A DNA stretch of 21,081 nucleotides from CAYLHS01 sp964496205 (GCA_964496205.1 CAZBXV010000041.1:1-21081), one strand, 5' to 3'. Numbered from the stretch's first letter, positions 6,536 to 13,242 are shown. The notes: generated by a model from the sequence alone, not told the origin. Numbers and translations: made by a program.

Positions 6536-7260
6536 CCACCTACCGTCTTGATCTTTCGTACGATGGAACCGGCTTCCATGGGTATGCGAGACAGCCCGGC
6601 CAGCGGACTGTGCAAGGCGAATTGGAGACCGCCCTGGCACGGGTTGTCGGAAAGGTCGAGACAGTCGTCGCGGGACGCACCGACGCGGGAGTCCACGCGA
6701 GGCATCAGGTCGTGTCGTTCGCCGCGGACCGACCAGTCGATCCGGAGATCCTGGTTCGTCGTCTCAACGGAATCCTCACCGATGAGATCGTTGTGTTCGG
6801 ATCTTCCCGGGTGGAAGACTCGTTCTCGGCGAGGTTCTCGGCCACGTCGCGGACCTACCGCTACACGATCCTCAATCGGTCGTTCGCCGATCCACTGCTT
6901 CGGTCGACATCCTGGCACGTACCGGACTCCCTCGACGTGGCCGCGATGCAAGAAGCCGCCTCTGCGCTGATCGGCGAACACGACTTCGCATCGTTCTGTC
7001 GGAGGGCCGAAGGCCGAAGCAGTGTCCGCCGCGTGCTCGACGCCACGTGGGGCAGGGAGAAAGACCTGGTTGAGTTGTGGATCATGGCAACGGCGTTCTG
7101 CCACCAGATGGTGCGGTCGATCGTTGCGCTCTGCGTCGAAGTCGGCCGGGGCCGGGTACCCGCAGGGCGGGTGTCGACGATCCTGGAGGCTCTCGACCGA
7201 TCCGCGGCCAAGGGAGCCGCTCCCGCACACGGTTTGGTGTTGTGGGACGTGACGTACTGA
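6532..7260 (+). CDS. truA: tRNA pseudouridine(38-40) synthase TruA
   Basis: The 242-residue cytosolic enzyme isomerises uridines 38-40 in the anticodon arm of many tRNAs. Its N-terminus has LDLSYDGTGFHGYARQPG followed by TVQGELE, and the catalytic motif GRTDAGVHA (48-56) contains the nucleophilic Asp51. FSARFSATSRTYRY and the late FCHQMVRSIV are also TruA signatures. Length is normal for the family (about 240-270). The start ATG 6532 overlaps the preceding stop by ATGA; longer in-frame starts upstream would run through the membrane protein gene and are rejected. Position just before rplM-rpsI matches the usual actinobacterial order, although a separate promoter intervenes here. Confidence 0.95.
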   Translation: MTTYRLDLSYDGTGFHGYARQPGQRTVQGELETALARVVGKVETVVAGRTDAGVHARHQVVSFAADRPVDPEILVRRLNGILTDEIVVFGSSRVEDSFSARFSATSRTYRYTILNRSFADPLLRSTSWHVPDSLDVAAMQEAASALIGEHDFASFCRRAEGRSSVRRVLDATWGREKDLVELWIMATAFCHQMVRSIVALCVEVGRGRVPAGRVSTILEALDRSAAKGAAPAHGLVLWDVTY

Positions 7261-7395
7261 GAGCGTTGACGGGCAGCGAACGCCTTTCGCTCCAAGTATC
7301 TGGTACCAAGTACCCGGTATCGCGCTGAGAGGCAGACACCGGAGCACTGGCGAGCTCGGCACGATACGAGGTACGAGACACCAGGCTTGGCCCAG

Positions 7396-7423
7396 TTGGC
7401 GATTGGGTCACTGCTCGTATACC
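7396..7423 (+). promoter_or_regulatory. Promoter of the rplM-rpsI operon
   Basis: TTGGCG (7396-7401) and TATACC (7418-7423) are separated by 16 bases. Transcription would start near 7430, giving a leader of about 40 bases before rplM. The DNA between truA and here (7261-7395) has several GGTAC/GTATC-like short repeats but no gene that I can support. Confidence 0.5.
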
Positions 7424-7432
7424 ATGTGGCGG

Positions 7433-7464
7433 CTCCGAGAGTCTCGGAGTTTTCCCTCGCGAGG
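7433..7464 (+). promoter_or_regulatory. Hairpin leader of rplM, possible attenuator
   Basis: CTCCGAG (7433-7439) pairs perfectly with CTCGGAG (7443-7449) around an AGT loop, and TTTT (7450-7453) follows, like a short intrinsic terminator. Next comes the palindrome CCTCGCGAGG (7455-7464), whose GAGG is the likely ribosome-binding site, five bases before ATG 7470. Ribosomal-protein operons are often autoregulated through such leaders. That it works so here is inference. Confidence 0.45.
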
Positions 7465-7469
7465 TTTCC

Positions 7470-7919
7470 ATGAGGCTGCAGAAGACGTATTCACCGAAGG
7501 CCGCAGACGTGCAACGAGCGTGGTTCGTTGTCGACGCTGCCGACCTTCCCCTGGGGCGCCTGTCGTCCGAGGTTGCCCGCATTCTCAAGGGCAAGCACAA
7601 GCCGATGCAGGCCCCACATGTCGACACCGGCGACTACGTGATCGTCGTCAATGCCGACAAGGTTCGGGTGAGCGGTCGGGACAAGAAGTACTACCGGCAC
7701 TCCGGGTATCCGGGCGGCCTGACCGAAGAGGGGCTCGAATCGTTGCGTGTTCGCCGTCCCGAGGAGATCGTGCGACGGGCAGTTCGCGGCATGCTCCCCA
7801 AGAACAGGCTCGGCAGGCAGATGCTTCGGAAACTCAAGGTGTACGCAGCGCCAGACCATCCTCACGAGGCTCAGAAACCCACGCCGTTGGCGTTTGACAT
7901 TCGAAAGGTGGAGTCCTGA
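7470..7919 (+). CDS. rplM: 50S ribosomal protein L13
   Basis: The 149-residue product shows L13 throughout: RAWFVVDAADLPLGRLSSEVA (19-39), GDYVIVVNADKVRVSGRDKKYYRHSGYPGG, and the ending GRQMLRKLKVYAAPDHPHEAQKP. L13 is an early-assembling protein of the large subunit that binds 23S rRNA. The start is ATG 7470, five bases after GAGG. The stop overlaps the rpsI start (TGATG), the classic L13-S9 pair with coupled translation. Confidence 0.98.
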   Translation: MRLQKTYSPKAADVQRAWFVVDAADLPLGRLSSEVARILKGKHKPMQAPHVDTGDYVIVVNADKVRVSGRDKKYYRHSGYPGGLTEEGLESLRVRRPEEIVRRAVRGMLPKNRLGRQMLRKLKVYAAPDHPHEAQKPTPLAFDIRKVES

Positions 7920-8311
7920 TGTCCAAGATGCTCGTCCAGGCAACCGGCCGCCGGAAGGAGTCCGTCGCGCGTGTTCGCCTGTACGACGGGACCGGGGCGA
8001 TCATACTCAACGACAAGCCCCTCGAGGTCTACCTGCCCACGATGGCACAGCGGCTGCGGGTCCTTTCACCGCTGCGTGAGGCCAACCGAGAGGGACGGTA
8101 CGACATCAAGGCGACCCTTCAGGGCGGTGGCACGACCGGACAGGCAGACGCACTGCGCCTCGGCATCGCCCGCGCGCTCGTCGAGTTGGAGCCGGAGCTT
8201 CGCCCAACGCTGAAGAAGGCGGGTTTCCTCACCCGCGACGCTCGCAAGGTCGAGCGCAAGAAGTACGGTTTGCGCAAAGCTCGCAGGGCACCGCAGTACA
8301 CCAAGCGTTAG
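7919..8311 (+). CDS. rpsI: 30S ribosomal protein S9
   Basis: The 130-residue product has ATGRRKESVARVRLYDG at the N-terminus and the basic tail KVERKKYGLRKARRAPQYTKR, whose terminal Lys-Arg reaches the P-site tRNA in the small subunit. GGGTTGQADALRLGIARAL in the middle is also characteristic. The ATG shares its A with the rplM stop. No clear intrinsic terminator follows; the next 290 bases contain repeats rather than genes. Confidence 0.98.
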   Translation: MSKMLVQATGRRKESVARVRLYDGTGAIILNDKPLEVYLPTMAQRLRVLSPLREANREGRYDIKATLQGGGTTGQADALRLGIARALVELEPELRPTLKKAGFLTRDARKVERKKYGLRKARRAPQYTKR

Positions 8312-8344
8312 TTTTGTGCCCCGTCCAGCAACACCGGGCGCGCT

Positions 8345-8386
8345 CAGGACGGCCAGATGACACCGCTTGCTGTGTCCTCGTCCTTG
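8345..8386. repeat. Intergenic repeat, copy 1 (42 bases)
   Basis: Copy 1 matches 8509-8550 at 37 of 42 positions without gaps. Each copy begins CAGGACG and ends CGTCCTTG, nearly inverted ends. It lies in the 292-base gap between rpsI and glmM, which has no supportable gene. Confidence 0.65.
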
Positions 8387-8422
8387 ACGCACCGCTGCGG
8401 GTGCACCTGCGTCTTGCGCCCC

Positions 8423-8473
8423 TGCCATCGGCGCCCGTGGCTCTCCCTGACCATCACCAGCGTTACCGGACAG
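8423..8473. repeat. Intergenic repeat related to 9982-10028
   Basis: The segment starts with TGCCATCGGCGC and ends with TCACCAGCGTTACCGGACAG; the region after glmM starts the same way and ends TCACCACCGTCACCGGACAG, with a 4-base length difference between. This is too similar for unrelated intergenic DNA. Confidence 0.5.
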
Positions 8474-8508
8474 GACACTGCGCCCCGCTGCGCGATGCTC
8501 GGCGTTTC

Positions 8509-8571
8509 CAGGACGGCCAGATGACGCCACTTGTTGTGCCATCGTCCTTGCCAGCGGCGAGACTCGTCGTG
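8509..8571. repeat. Intergenic repeat, copy 2 plus 3' extension
   Basis: Positions 8509-8550 are the second 42-base copy. The overlapping part 8544-8571 (beginning GTCCTTGCCAGCGGCGAGAC) matches 9977-10004 downstream of glmM at 24 of 28 positions. The family therefore occurs on both sides of glmM. Confidence 0.6.
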
Positions 8572-8603
8572 AACTGTTGCCTACGTTGCGGGACGGAGCA
8601 CTG

Positions 8604-9935
8604 ATGCTCGAGAGCGGCAATCGCCTGTTCGGCACCGACGGGATTCGCGGTGTCGCCAACACCGAGCTATCCGCGGACATCGCGCTCGCCCTCGGGCGAG
8701 CGGCCGGTGAGGAGATTCGTGGAGAGTCCGTTCTGATTGGACGCGACACTCGCCGATCCGGTGAGATGCTCTCGGAGGCGTTCCAGGCTGGACTGCACTC
8801 GGTCGGCGTCGACACGCTGGATGTCGGGATTCTGCCATCGGGCGGGATCTCGCATCTGGTCGCGGCGACCGGAGCGGTGATGGGAGCCATCGTCTCAGCC
8901 TCGCACAACCCGGCGATCGACAACGGCATCAAACTGCTCGACCATCGCGGTTCGAAACTCGCCGACGACAGAGAAGACGCGATCGAACAGCGGCTTCGTA
9001 AGGGTGCTCCCTGGCATCTCGCTTCCGGTGATCGGGTCGGCACGAGGATCTACGTGGAAGATGCGGACGAGCGGTACCTGTCGTTCCTTCTGGACACCAC
9101 GCAGTACTCATTGCGCGGGTTCAGGCTGTTGCTGGACTGTGCCAACGGCGCAGCGACCAGGGTGGCCCCTGAACTGTTCAGGCGGCTGAGCGCCGATGTC
9201 GAAGCGCTGTGCGCCGAACCCGACGGAACCAACATCAACGACGGCTGCGGCGCAGCACATCCCGGCTTCCTTGCGGCCAAGGTGCACGACCGAATCGGGC
9301 TGGCGTTCGACGGAGACGCAGACCGTCTCATCGCCATCGACGAGAACGGCATGCCCGCCAACGGAGATGTGATCATGTCGATCATTGCCCGTCACATGAA
9401 AGATGCAGGCAAGCTCCGAAGGAACCTCGTCGTGTCCACCGTCATGGCCAACCTGGGTTTCCGCAAAGCGATGGAAGCCATGGAGATCGACCTCATTGAG
9501 ACTCAGGTAGGCGATCGCTACGTGAAAGAGGCCATGTGGGAACGCAGAGCGGTGCTCGGCGGTGAACAGTCCGGCCACATCATCTTCGCGAACCTGGCCG
9601 AAACAGGCGACGGCCTGCTCACGGCAGTGAAGCTCCTCGAGGTTCTGGCGATCACCGGCAAGGAACTGCGCGAGCTCCGAGCCGAAACGATCACCGAATT
9701 CCCGCAGATCCTTCGCAACGTGCGCGTCGCGGACAAGAGCCGCCTTCCCGAGGCCGAAGTCCTGTGGGAGACGATCGCTGCAATGGAACAGCGGATGGCC
9801 GGCAACGGACGCATCCTCGTCCGTCCCTCGGGGACCGAACCGCTGATTCGGGTCATGGTCGAAGCACCGACCCGTGACGAGGCGGTCGTCATCACCGACG
9901 AACTGATCGCAATCGTGCGAAACGAACTCGGCTAG
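8604..9935 (+). CDS. glmM: Phosphoglucosamine mutase
   Basis: This 443-residue enzyme converts glucosamine-6-phosphate to glucosamine-1-phosphate on the way to UDP-GlcNAc for peptidoglycan. Motifs in order are LFGTDGIRG (8-16), the phosphoserine loop SASHNP (98-103, Ser100), the metal loop FDGDADR (235-241) and the phosphate-binding RPSGTEPLIRV near 405-415. Length is normal (about 445). The start is ATG 8604 with GGAG five bases upstream; an in-frame TTG at 8577 would add nine residues not expected before MLESGNRLFGTDGIRG. It is followed by glmS 355 bases later, so two successive steps of amino-sugar synthesis are adjacent but separately controlled by the riboregulatory leader of glmS. Confidence 0.96.
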   Translation: MLESGNRLFGTDGIRGVANTELSADIALALGRAAGEEIRGESVLIGRDTRRSGEMLSEAFQAGLHSVGVDTLDVGILPSGGISHLVAATGAVMGAIVSASHNPAIDNGIKLLDHRGSKLADDREDAIEQRLRKGAPWHLASGDRVGTRIYVEDADERYLSFLLDTTQYSLRGFRLLLDCANGAATRVAPELFRRLSADVEALCAEPDGTNINDGCGAAHPGFLAAKVHDRIGLAFDGDADRLIAIDENGMPANGDVIMSIIARHMKDAGKLRRNLVVSTVMANLGFRKAMEAMEIDLIETQVGDRYVKEAMWERRAVLGGEQSGHIIFANLAETGDGLLTAVKLLEVLAITGKELRELRAETITEFPQILRNVRVADKSRLPEAEVLWETIAAMEQRMAGNGRILVRPSGTEPLIRVMVEAPTRDEAVVITDELIAIVRNELG

Positions 9936-9939
9936 GTGT

Positions 9940-9960
9940 GACAACCGGGGACGTTGTCCC
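9940..9960 (+). terminator. Hairpin just after glmM
   Basis: GACAAC (9940-9945) pairs with GTTGTC (9953-9958); an alternative is GGGAC/GTCCC at 9948-9960. It begins five bases after the glmM stop. No T-run follows, so terminator function is uncertain. Confidence 0.3.
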
Positions 9961-9976
9961 TGGCGTGATGGTGTGT

Positions 9977-10028
9977 GTCCTTGCCATCGGCGCGACTCGC
10001 CCTGCGCCTCACCACCGTCACCGGACAG
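9977..10028. repeat. Intergenic repeat, copy downstream of glmM
   Basis: The left part (9977-10004) matches 8544-8571 at 24 of 28 positions. The whole segment 9982-10028 resembles 8423-8473. It lies between the glmM terminator-like hairpin and the glmS ribozyme leader. Confidence 0.55.
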
Positions 10029-10100
10029 TGCCGGTGCCCGCAAACCGATTCATGTGGTCGCCGAACAGGTATCCTTCTTCTTCGAGACCGACGCGTGACG

Positions 10101-10236
10101 TCTTAGCGCCTGGCCCTTCGGGGTGACGAGGAAGAGGGAGTATCGAAGCATTCGGCGGATGCCCTCTCGGTGGCCACGATCGTGACGAAGCGGAGCAAAG
10201 CCCGGGGGAGACCCCGAAACAGAGGCCGCTTCGGTG
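10101..10236 (+). ncRNA. glmS ribozyme (glucosamine-6-phosphate-activated self-cleaving RNA)
   Basis: The conserved core is readable in order: AGCGCC at 10105-10110 (self-cleavage expected between A10105 and G10106), a CCC-UUCG-GGG capped hairpin (10114-10123), GACGAGG (10125-10131), UAUCGAAGCAUUCGGCGGAU (10141-10160), and CCCUCUCGG (10162-10170). AGAGGG (10133-10138) pairs with CCCUCU (10162-10167) and GCAU (10148-10151) with AUGC (10159-10162). In the 3' domain GAAGCGG (10187-10193) pairs with CCGCUUC (10226-10232), enclosing CGGGG-GAGA-CCCCG with a GNRA tetraloop (10203-10216). These agree with the known glmS ribozyme consensus, and the next gene is glmS. Glucosamine-6-phosphate acts as cofactor for cleavage, which destabilises the message and lowers GlmS. 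A TATCCT (10070-10075) upstream may be the -10. The exact 3' boundary is approximate. Confidence 0.93.
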
Positions 10237-10237
10237 T

Positions 10238-10287
10238 GGGAGACGGGTCGGACCCGTCTGGTGCCGGTCTCCTGAAGAAAAGGAGAC
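10238..10287 (+). promoter_or_regulatory. Ribosome-binding-site hairpin with competing upstream pairing
   Basis: GTCTCC (10267-10272) can pair with GGAGAC (10282-10287), which contains the glmS Shine-Dalgarno sequence (AAGGAG, 10280-10285; ATG at 10291). The same GTCTCC can instead pair with GGAGAC at 10239-10244, which would free the site. A separate stem AGACGGGT/ACCCGTCT (10241-10248/10252-10259) overlaps the upstream arm. Three mutually exclusive pairings are thus possible between the ribozyme and the start codon. Function is inferred. Confidence 0.45.
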
Positions 10288-10290
10288 GCT

Positions 10291-12117
10291 ATGTGCGGCA
10301 TCGTCGGCTACGTGGGCCCGCGCCAGGCCCAGGACGTCCTGGTTTCGTCGCTTCGAAGACTCGAGTATCGCGGATACGACTCGGCGGGAATCGCCGTATC
10401 CAACGGCTCGACCATCTCGATTCGCAAAGCGGCCGGAAAGCTCGATCGGATGGCCGCCATGGTGGAGACAGACCCGCTCGAGGGGACGATCGGAATCGGA
10501 CACACACGGTGGGCAACACACGGTGTGCCGAACGACCTCAACGCGCATCCGCACTTCGATCAGACGGGTGAGTTCGCAGTCGTTCACAACGGCATCATCG
10601 AGAACTTTCTCGAACTGAAGGAAGAGCTATCGGAAGCGGGTCATCAGTTCACCTCGGACACCGATACAGAGGTGCTCGTTCACCTCATCGCCGACGAGTA
10701 CGACGGCGATCTGGCCGAGGCGGTGCGACGGGCGGTTGCCCGGGCCGAAGGCGCCTACGCCCTGGTGACGATGTCCGCCAAGGAACCGGACAAGATCGTG
10801 GCGGCTCGCATGATCAGCCCTCTGGTTGTCGGTGTAGGGGACGGCGAAACGCTGCTCGCATCGGACATTCCCGCGATCCTCCCGTACACCGATCGGATGA
10901 TGGTGGTCGAGAACGGTGAGATGGTCACGCTGACCGCCGGCGGGGTGTCGATCGAGATGCTGGACGGCACGCCAATCGACCGCGCCCCGCAGCATGTCAC
11001 CTGGACCGTGGAGCAAGCGGAGAAGTCGGGGTTCCCGCACTTCATGCTCAAAGAGATCTACGAGCAACCAGGGGTGATCGACGAGACGGTGATGGGCCGG
11101 ATCGACAGGGACGGCGTCGTCGACATAGACGGTGTCTCGTTCCCGCCAGGGTTTGTCGAGGGACTCTCGAAGATTTGGATCACCGCGTGTGGCACCGCGT
11201 ACCACGCAGGTCTGGTCGCACGGGATGTCCTCGAGAAGTCGCTGCGGCTGCCGGTCGAGATCGACTACGCACACGAATTGCGATACCGAGACCCGCTGAT
11301 CGAACCCGGAACCCTGACGATCGCGATCAGCCAGTCCGGTGAAACAGCCGACACGCTCGCAGCTGCGCGACTGGCGAAAGACCGAGGATCCCGGCTGCTC
11401 GCAATCACCAACGTGGTCGGTTCCACGCTCAGTCGAGATGCCGACGATGTCCTCTATACGAGGGCCGGTCCTGAGATCGCAGTTGCATCGACCAAGGCCT
11501 ACACGGCCATGCTCATCGGTGAGTACCTGCTCGCGCTCAAGCTCGGCGCCGACCGAGGTTCGATCAGCGGCGAGCAAGCGGCGGCACTCGCCACCGAGCT
11601 ATGGACCCTCTCCGGCAAGGCGGAACGAGTGATCGAACACGACGCGGCCGTTGCCGAGATCGCCGAGCGGTTCGCCGACACGACAGATGTCTATTTCATC
11701 GGACGCGGCCTCGACTACGCGGTCGCAACCGAGGGATCACTGAAACTCAAAGAGATCTCATACATGCACTCCGAAGCCATGCCCGCCGGTGAACTGAAGC
11801 ATGGGACGTTGGCTTTGGTGACGGAAGGGACGCCTGTGGTGGTGATCGTCACCCAGCAACACCTGTACGAAAAGACGATCTCCGCCGTGCAGGAAGTCAA
11901 GGCACGAGGAGCACATGTGCTCGCATTGGCGTACGACGATGATCCACAGATCGACAAGTTTGCCGACGAGGTGCTGCGCATTCCACGGACCATCGACTTC
12001 CTGTCGCCTGTCCTGTCGATCATCCCGCTGCAACTGCTTGCCTACCACACTGCCAGAGTGCTTGGGCACGACATCGACATGCCGCGCAATCTGGCCAAGA
12101 GTGTGACGGTCGAGTAG
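10291..12117 (+). CDS. glmS: Glutamine-fructose-6-phosphate aminotransferase (isomerizing)
   Basis: The 608-residue enzyme makes glucosamine-6-phosphate from fructose-6-phosphate and glutamine, the entry step to UDP-GlcNAc. The N-terminal glutaminase domain starts MCGIVGYVG, with Cys2 as the nucleophile after Met removal, followed by LEYRGYDSAG, GHTRWATHG and HNGIIENF. Two SIS sugar-isomerase domains follow (about 285-420 and 455-600), with ISQSGETADT, STKAYTAM, LKEISYMHSEAMPAGELKHG and the C-terminal DMPRNLAKSVTVE, whose Lys603 is the conserved sugar-ring-opening Lys. Length equals the E. coli enzyme within a residue or two. The ATG has AAGGAG five bases upstream, in a hairpin described separately. 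Its 5' leader carries a glmS ribozyme, so the product of the enzyme should repress its own message. Confidence 0.98.
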   Translation: MCGIVGYVGPRQAQDVLVSSLRRLEYRGYDSAGIAVSNGSTISIRKAAGKLDRMAAMVETDPLEGTIGIGHTRWATHGVPNDLNAHPHFDQTGEFAVVHNGIIENFLELKEELSEAGHQFTSDTDTEVLVHLIADEYDGDLAEAVRRAVARAEGAYALVTMSAKEPDKIVAARMISPLVVGVGDGETLLASDIPAILPYTDRMMVVENGEMVTLTAGGVSIEMLDGTPIDRAPQHVTWTVEQAEKSGFPHFMLKEIYEQPGVIDETVMGRIDRDGVVDIDGVSFPPGFVEGLSKIWITACGTAYHAGLVARDVLEKSLRLPVEIDYAHELRYRDPLIEPGTLTIAISQSGETADTLAAARLAKDRGSRLLAITNVVGSTLSRDADDVLYTRAGPEIAVASTKAYTAMLIGEYLLALKLGADRGSISGEQAAALATELWTLSGKAERVIEHDAAVAEIAERFADTTDVYFIGRGLDYAVATEGSLKLKEISYMHSEAMPAGELKHGTLALVTEGTPVVVIVTQQHLYEKTISAVQEVKARGAHVLALAYDDDPQIDKFADEVLRIPRTIDFLSPVLSIIPLQLLAYHTARVLGHDIDMPRNLAKSVTVE

Positions 12118-12132
12118 CCGCGGCTCCTGCGG

Positions 12133-12138
12133 TAGCGT
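12133..12138 (+). promoter_or_regulatory. -10 element for leaderless acpS
   Basis: GGTAGCGT gives TAGCGT (12133-12138), six bases before ATG 12145, with no Shine-Dalgarno sequence. It lies in the 27-base gap after glmS, so acpS can be transcribed independently of the ribozyme-controlled message. Confidence 0.45.
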
Positions 12139-12144
12139 GACTCC

Positions 12145-12516
12145 ATGAGGATCGTTGGCCTCGGTATCGACCTGGCGGAAATCGACCGCGTGCAGCACCT
12201 GCTCGATAAGTACCCCCGCTTCGCGGAGCGGTGCTTCACCGAACATGAGCGTGCGTACGCATCGCGGTACGCATCGCCGGCGAGCCGGTTCGCCGCGCGT
12301 TTCGCCGGCAAAGAAGCGGTGATGAAGAGCCTCGGCGTCGGGTGGCGGCACGTGTCCTGGAAGGACATCGAAATCACAGGCGGGGGCCAGCCGAGGGTGA
12401 ATCTCAGCGGCAGGGCGTTGGCGAGGGCCCGGCAGATCGGTGTGACAGAGGTGCTGGTGACGATCACCCACACCGATGACACGGCGATGGTATTCGCGAT
12501 GTCACTCGAGCAGTAG
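12145..12516 (+). CDS. acpS: Holo-[acyl-carrier-protein] synthase
   Basis: The 123-residue enzyme transfers 4'-phosphopantetheine from CoA to acyl carrier protein. VGLGIDLAEIDRV (4-16) contains the Mg-binding Asp9, and RFAARFAGKEAVMKSLG (48-64) contains Glu57 of the (F/W)xxKE motif. The C-terminal VLVTITHTDDTAMVFA is also characteristic. Length is standard for the trimeric AcpS class. The start is set by the -10 element six bases upstream. Position between glmS and nnr matches other actinobacteria. It converges with a leftward gene 43 bases downstream; no terminator is evident between them. Confidence 0.96.
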   Translation: MRIVGLGIDLAEIDRVQHLLDKYPRFAERCFTEHERAYASRYASPASRFAARFAGKEAVMKSLGVGWRHVSWKDIEITGGGQPRVNLSGRALARARQIGVTEVLVTITHTDDTAMVFAMSLEQ

Positions 12517-12559
12517 CAACACTCTGAGCGCACTCGACTCCGTCAGGCCAGGAACCGCG

Positions 12560-12952
12560 TCACTCGGGCCTGCGCTCCTCGGGACGGAGGCGGGCACGAA
12601 GTTCCTCGATGCGTTTCCTGAGGTCCGCGACGTTGTTCCTGCTCTCGTGAACTCTGCGAAGGTAGTAGACGTCCACCGGCTCGAGGCCTCCTCCCGATGG
12701 ACCCCCACCTCCGTACGAGACCTTTGTCTTCTTGATCTGCTGTGACTCGAGGACATCGAGCTGCCGTTCGAGGGTCGCCAGCTCTTGTTCGAGCATCGCT
12801 CTTCCCTCGGGAGTCGCGGTGAAGAGGTTGCGAGCCTGCTCACGAAGTGATGCCTGTTCCTGGTGCAGCACCATACGGGTTGAAAGATCGTCTGCGTGTT
12901 CGAGTTCGGACGTGATCTCCGCGAGCCGGGCCCGTACCTCATCGAGGGTCAT
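12560..12952 (-). CDS. Coiled-coil hypothetical protein
   Basis: I do not recognise this 130-residue protein. It is highly charged and lacks membrane segments. Two helical, heptad-like stretches (about 1-72, with MTLDEVRARLAEITSELEHA at the start and TLERQLDVLESQQIKKTK at its end, and about 92-125, ending DLRKRIEELRARLRPEERRPE) flank a glycine-rich turn YGGGGPSGGGLEPVD. This suggests an antiparallel coiled-coil hairpin. It is the only leftward gene in the right-hand 20 kb and interrupts the acpS-nnr order. The start ATG at 12952 follows a TATCTT element by six bases on the minus strand, as for the leaderless genes nearby. Opposite-strand frames here lack any such start signal and look spurious. 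Confidence 0.75.
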   Translation of the reverse strand: MTLDEVRARLAEITSELEHADDLSTRMVLHQEQASLREQARNLFTATPEGRAMLEQELATLERQLDVLESQQIKKTKVSYGGGGPSGGGLEPVDVYYLRRVHESRNNVADLRKRIEELRARLRPEERRPE

Positions 12953-12958
12953 GGGGAG

Positions 12959-12964
12959 AAGATA
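12959..12964 (-). promoter_or_regulatory. -10 element for the leaderless coiled-coil gene
   Basis: On the minus strand TATCTT (12964-12959) lies six bases before the ATG at 12952. The bases between are pyrimidine-rich (TCTCCCC) and carry no Shine-Dalgarno sequence. Confidence 0.45.
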
Positions 12965-12968
12965 GTCC

Positions 12969-12994
12969 TCAGTCCTGAGTCTTCAGTCTTGAGT
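12969..12994. repeat. Short tandem repeat in the acpS-nnr gap
   Basis: TCAGTCCTGAGT (12969-12980) and TCAGTCTTGAGT (12983-12994) differ at one base with a 14-base period, and each is itself nearly palindromic. This type of degenerate CAGTC/TGAGT filler carries no coding signal. It starts directly upstream of the coiled-coil gene promoter. Confidence 0.5.
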
Positions 12995-13043
12995 AGCCGG
13001 CAACGGTGGACGATCTACGTTGGTGAGAACCGCCCCCTCCGTC

Positions 13044-13102
13044 CTCGGCTTTGCCGAGTCCACCTCTCCCAGCGTTCGGCCCTGCGGTCTCACTGGGGGA
13101 GG
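13044..13102. repeat. Palindromic intergenic element (two hairpins)
   Basis: CTCGGC/GCCGAG (13044-13049/13053-13058) closes on a TTT loop. CCTCTCCCAG (13063-13072) pairs with CTGGGGGAGG (13093-13102), with one wobble, around a 20-base loop. The GGGGGAGGGAACC style resembles dispersed palindromic intergenic repeats in other bacteria, but no second copy lies in this window. The whole gap 12965-13242 holds no gene I can support. Confidence 0.4.
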
Positions 13103-13146
13103 GAACCAGTCGCCCTACGGTTTACTGGCGGATGGGGTCGCGTTCT

Positions 13147-13168
13147 TGCCGGCCGCTGGTGGCCGGCA
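13147..13168. repeat. GC hairpin in the acpS-nnr gap
   Basis: TGCCGGCC (13147-13154) and GGCCGGCA (13161-13168) form a perfect eight-pair stem around a six-base loop. No T-run follows on either strand. It could shield nnr from antisense or upstream transcription. Confidence 0.4.
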
Positions 13169-13242
13169 GCTGAATAGCTGATTGGCTGTCGCCTCTGACG
13201 ACTGTCGACCGAGGACCGGCTCGCGAAGCGAGTCGTGCCCGG

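Noticed and set aside
5834..7362. Long minus-strand frames opposite the membrane protein and truA
   Set aside because: They lie antisense to genes with clear family or membrane signatures and have low-complexity Arg/Gly/Ser composition.
7261..7395. GGTAC/GTATC-like short repeats after truA, considered as a repeat array or operator cluster
   Set aside because: The copies are short, irregular in spacing and sequence, and do not form a convincing array; no CRISPR-like repeat-spacer structure is present.
8314..8604. A rightward frame filling the rpsI-glmM gap
   Set aside because: The gap consists of degenerate repeats; the frame has no start signal, no family resemblance and ends inside glmM.
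10018..10587. A 189-codon minus-strand frame across the glmS leader
   Set aside because: It lies opposite the glmS ribozyme and the glutaminase domain of glmS; the conserved RNA on the plus strand explains the sequence.
10627..11577. A 316-codon minus-strand frame inside glmS
   Set aside because: It is fully antisense to glmS, whose motifs are continuous through the region.
12476..13177. Rightward frames opposite and beside the coiled-coil gene
   Set aside because: They have no ribosome-binding or leaderless signal and run through palindromic repeats; the minus-strand gene has a better start and composition.
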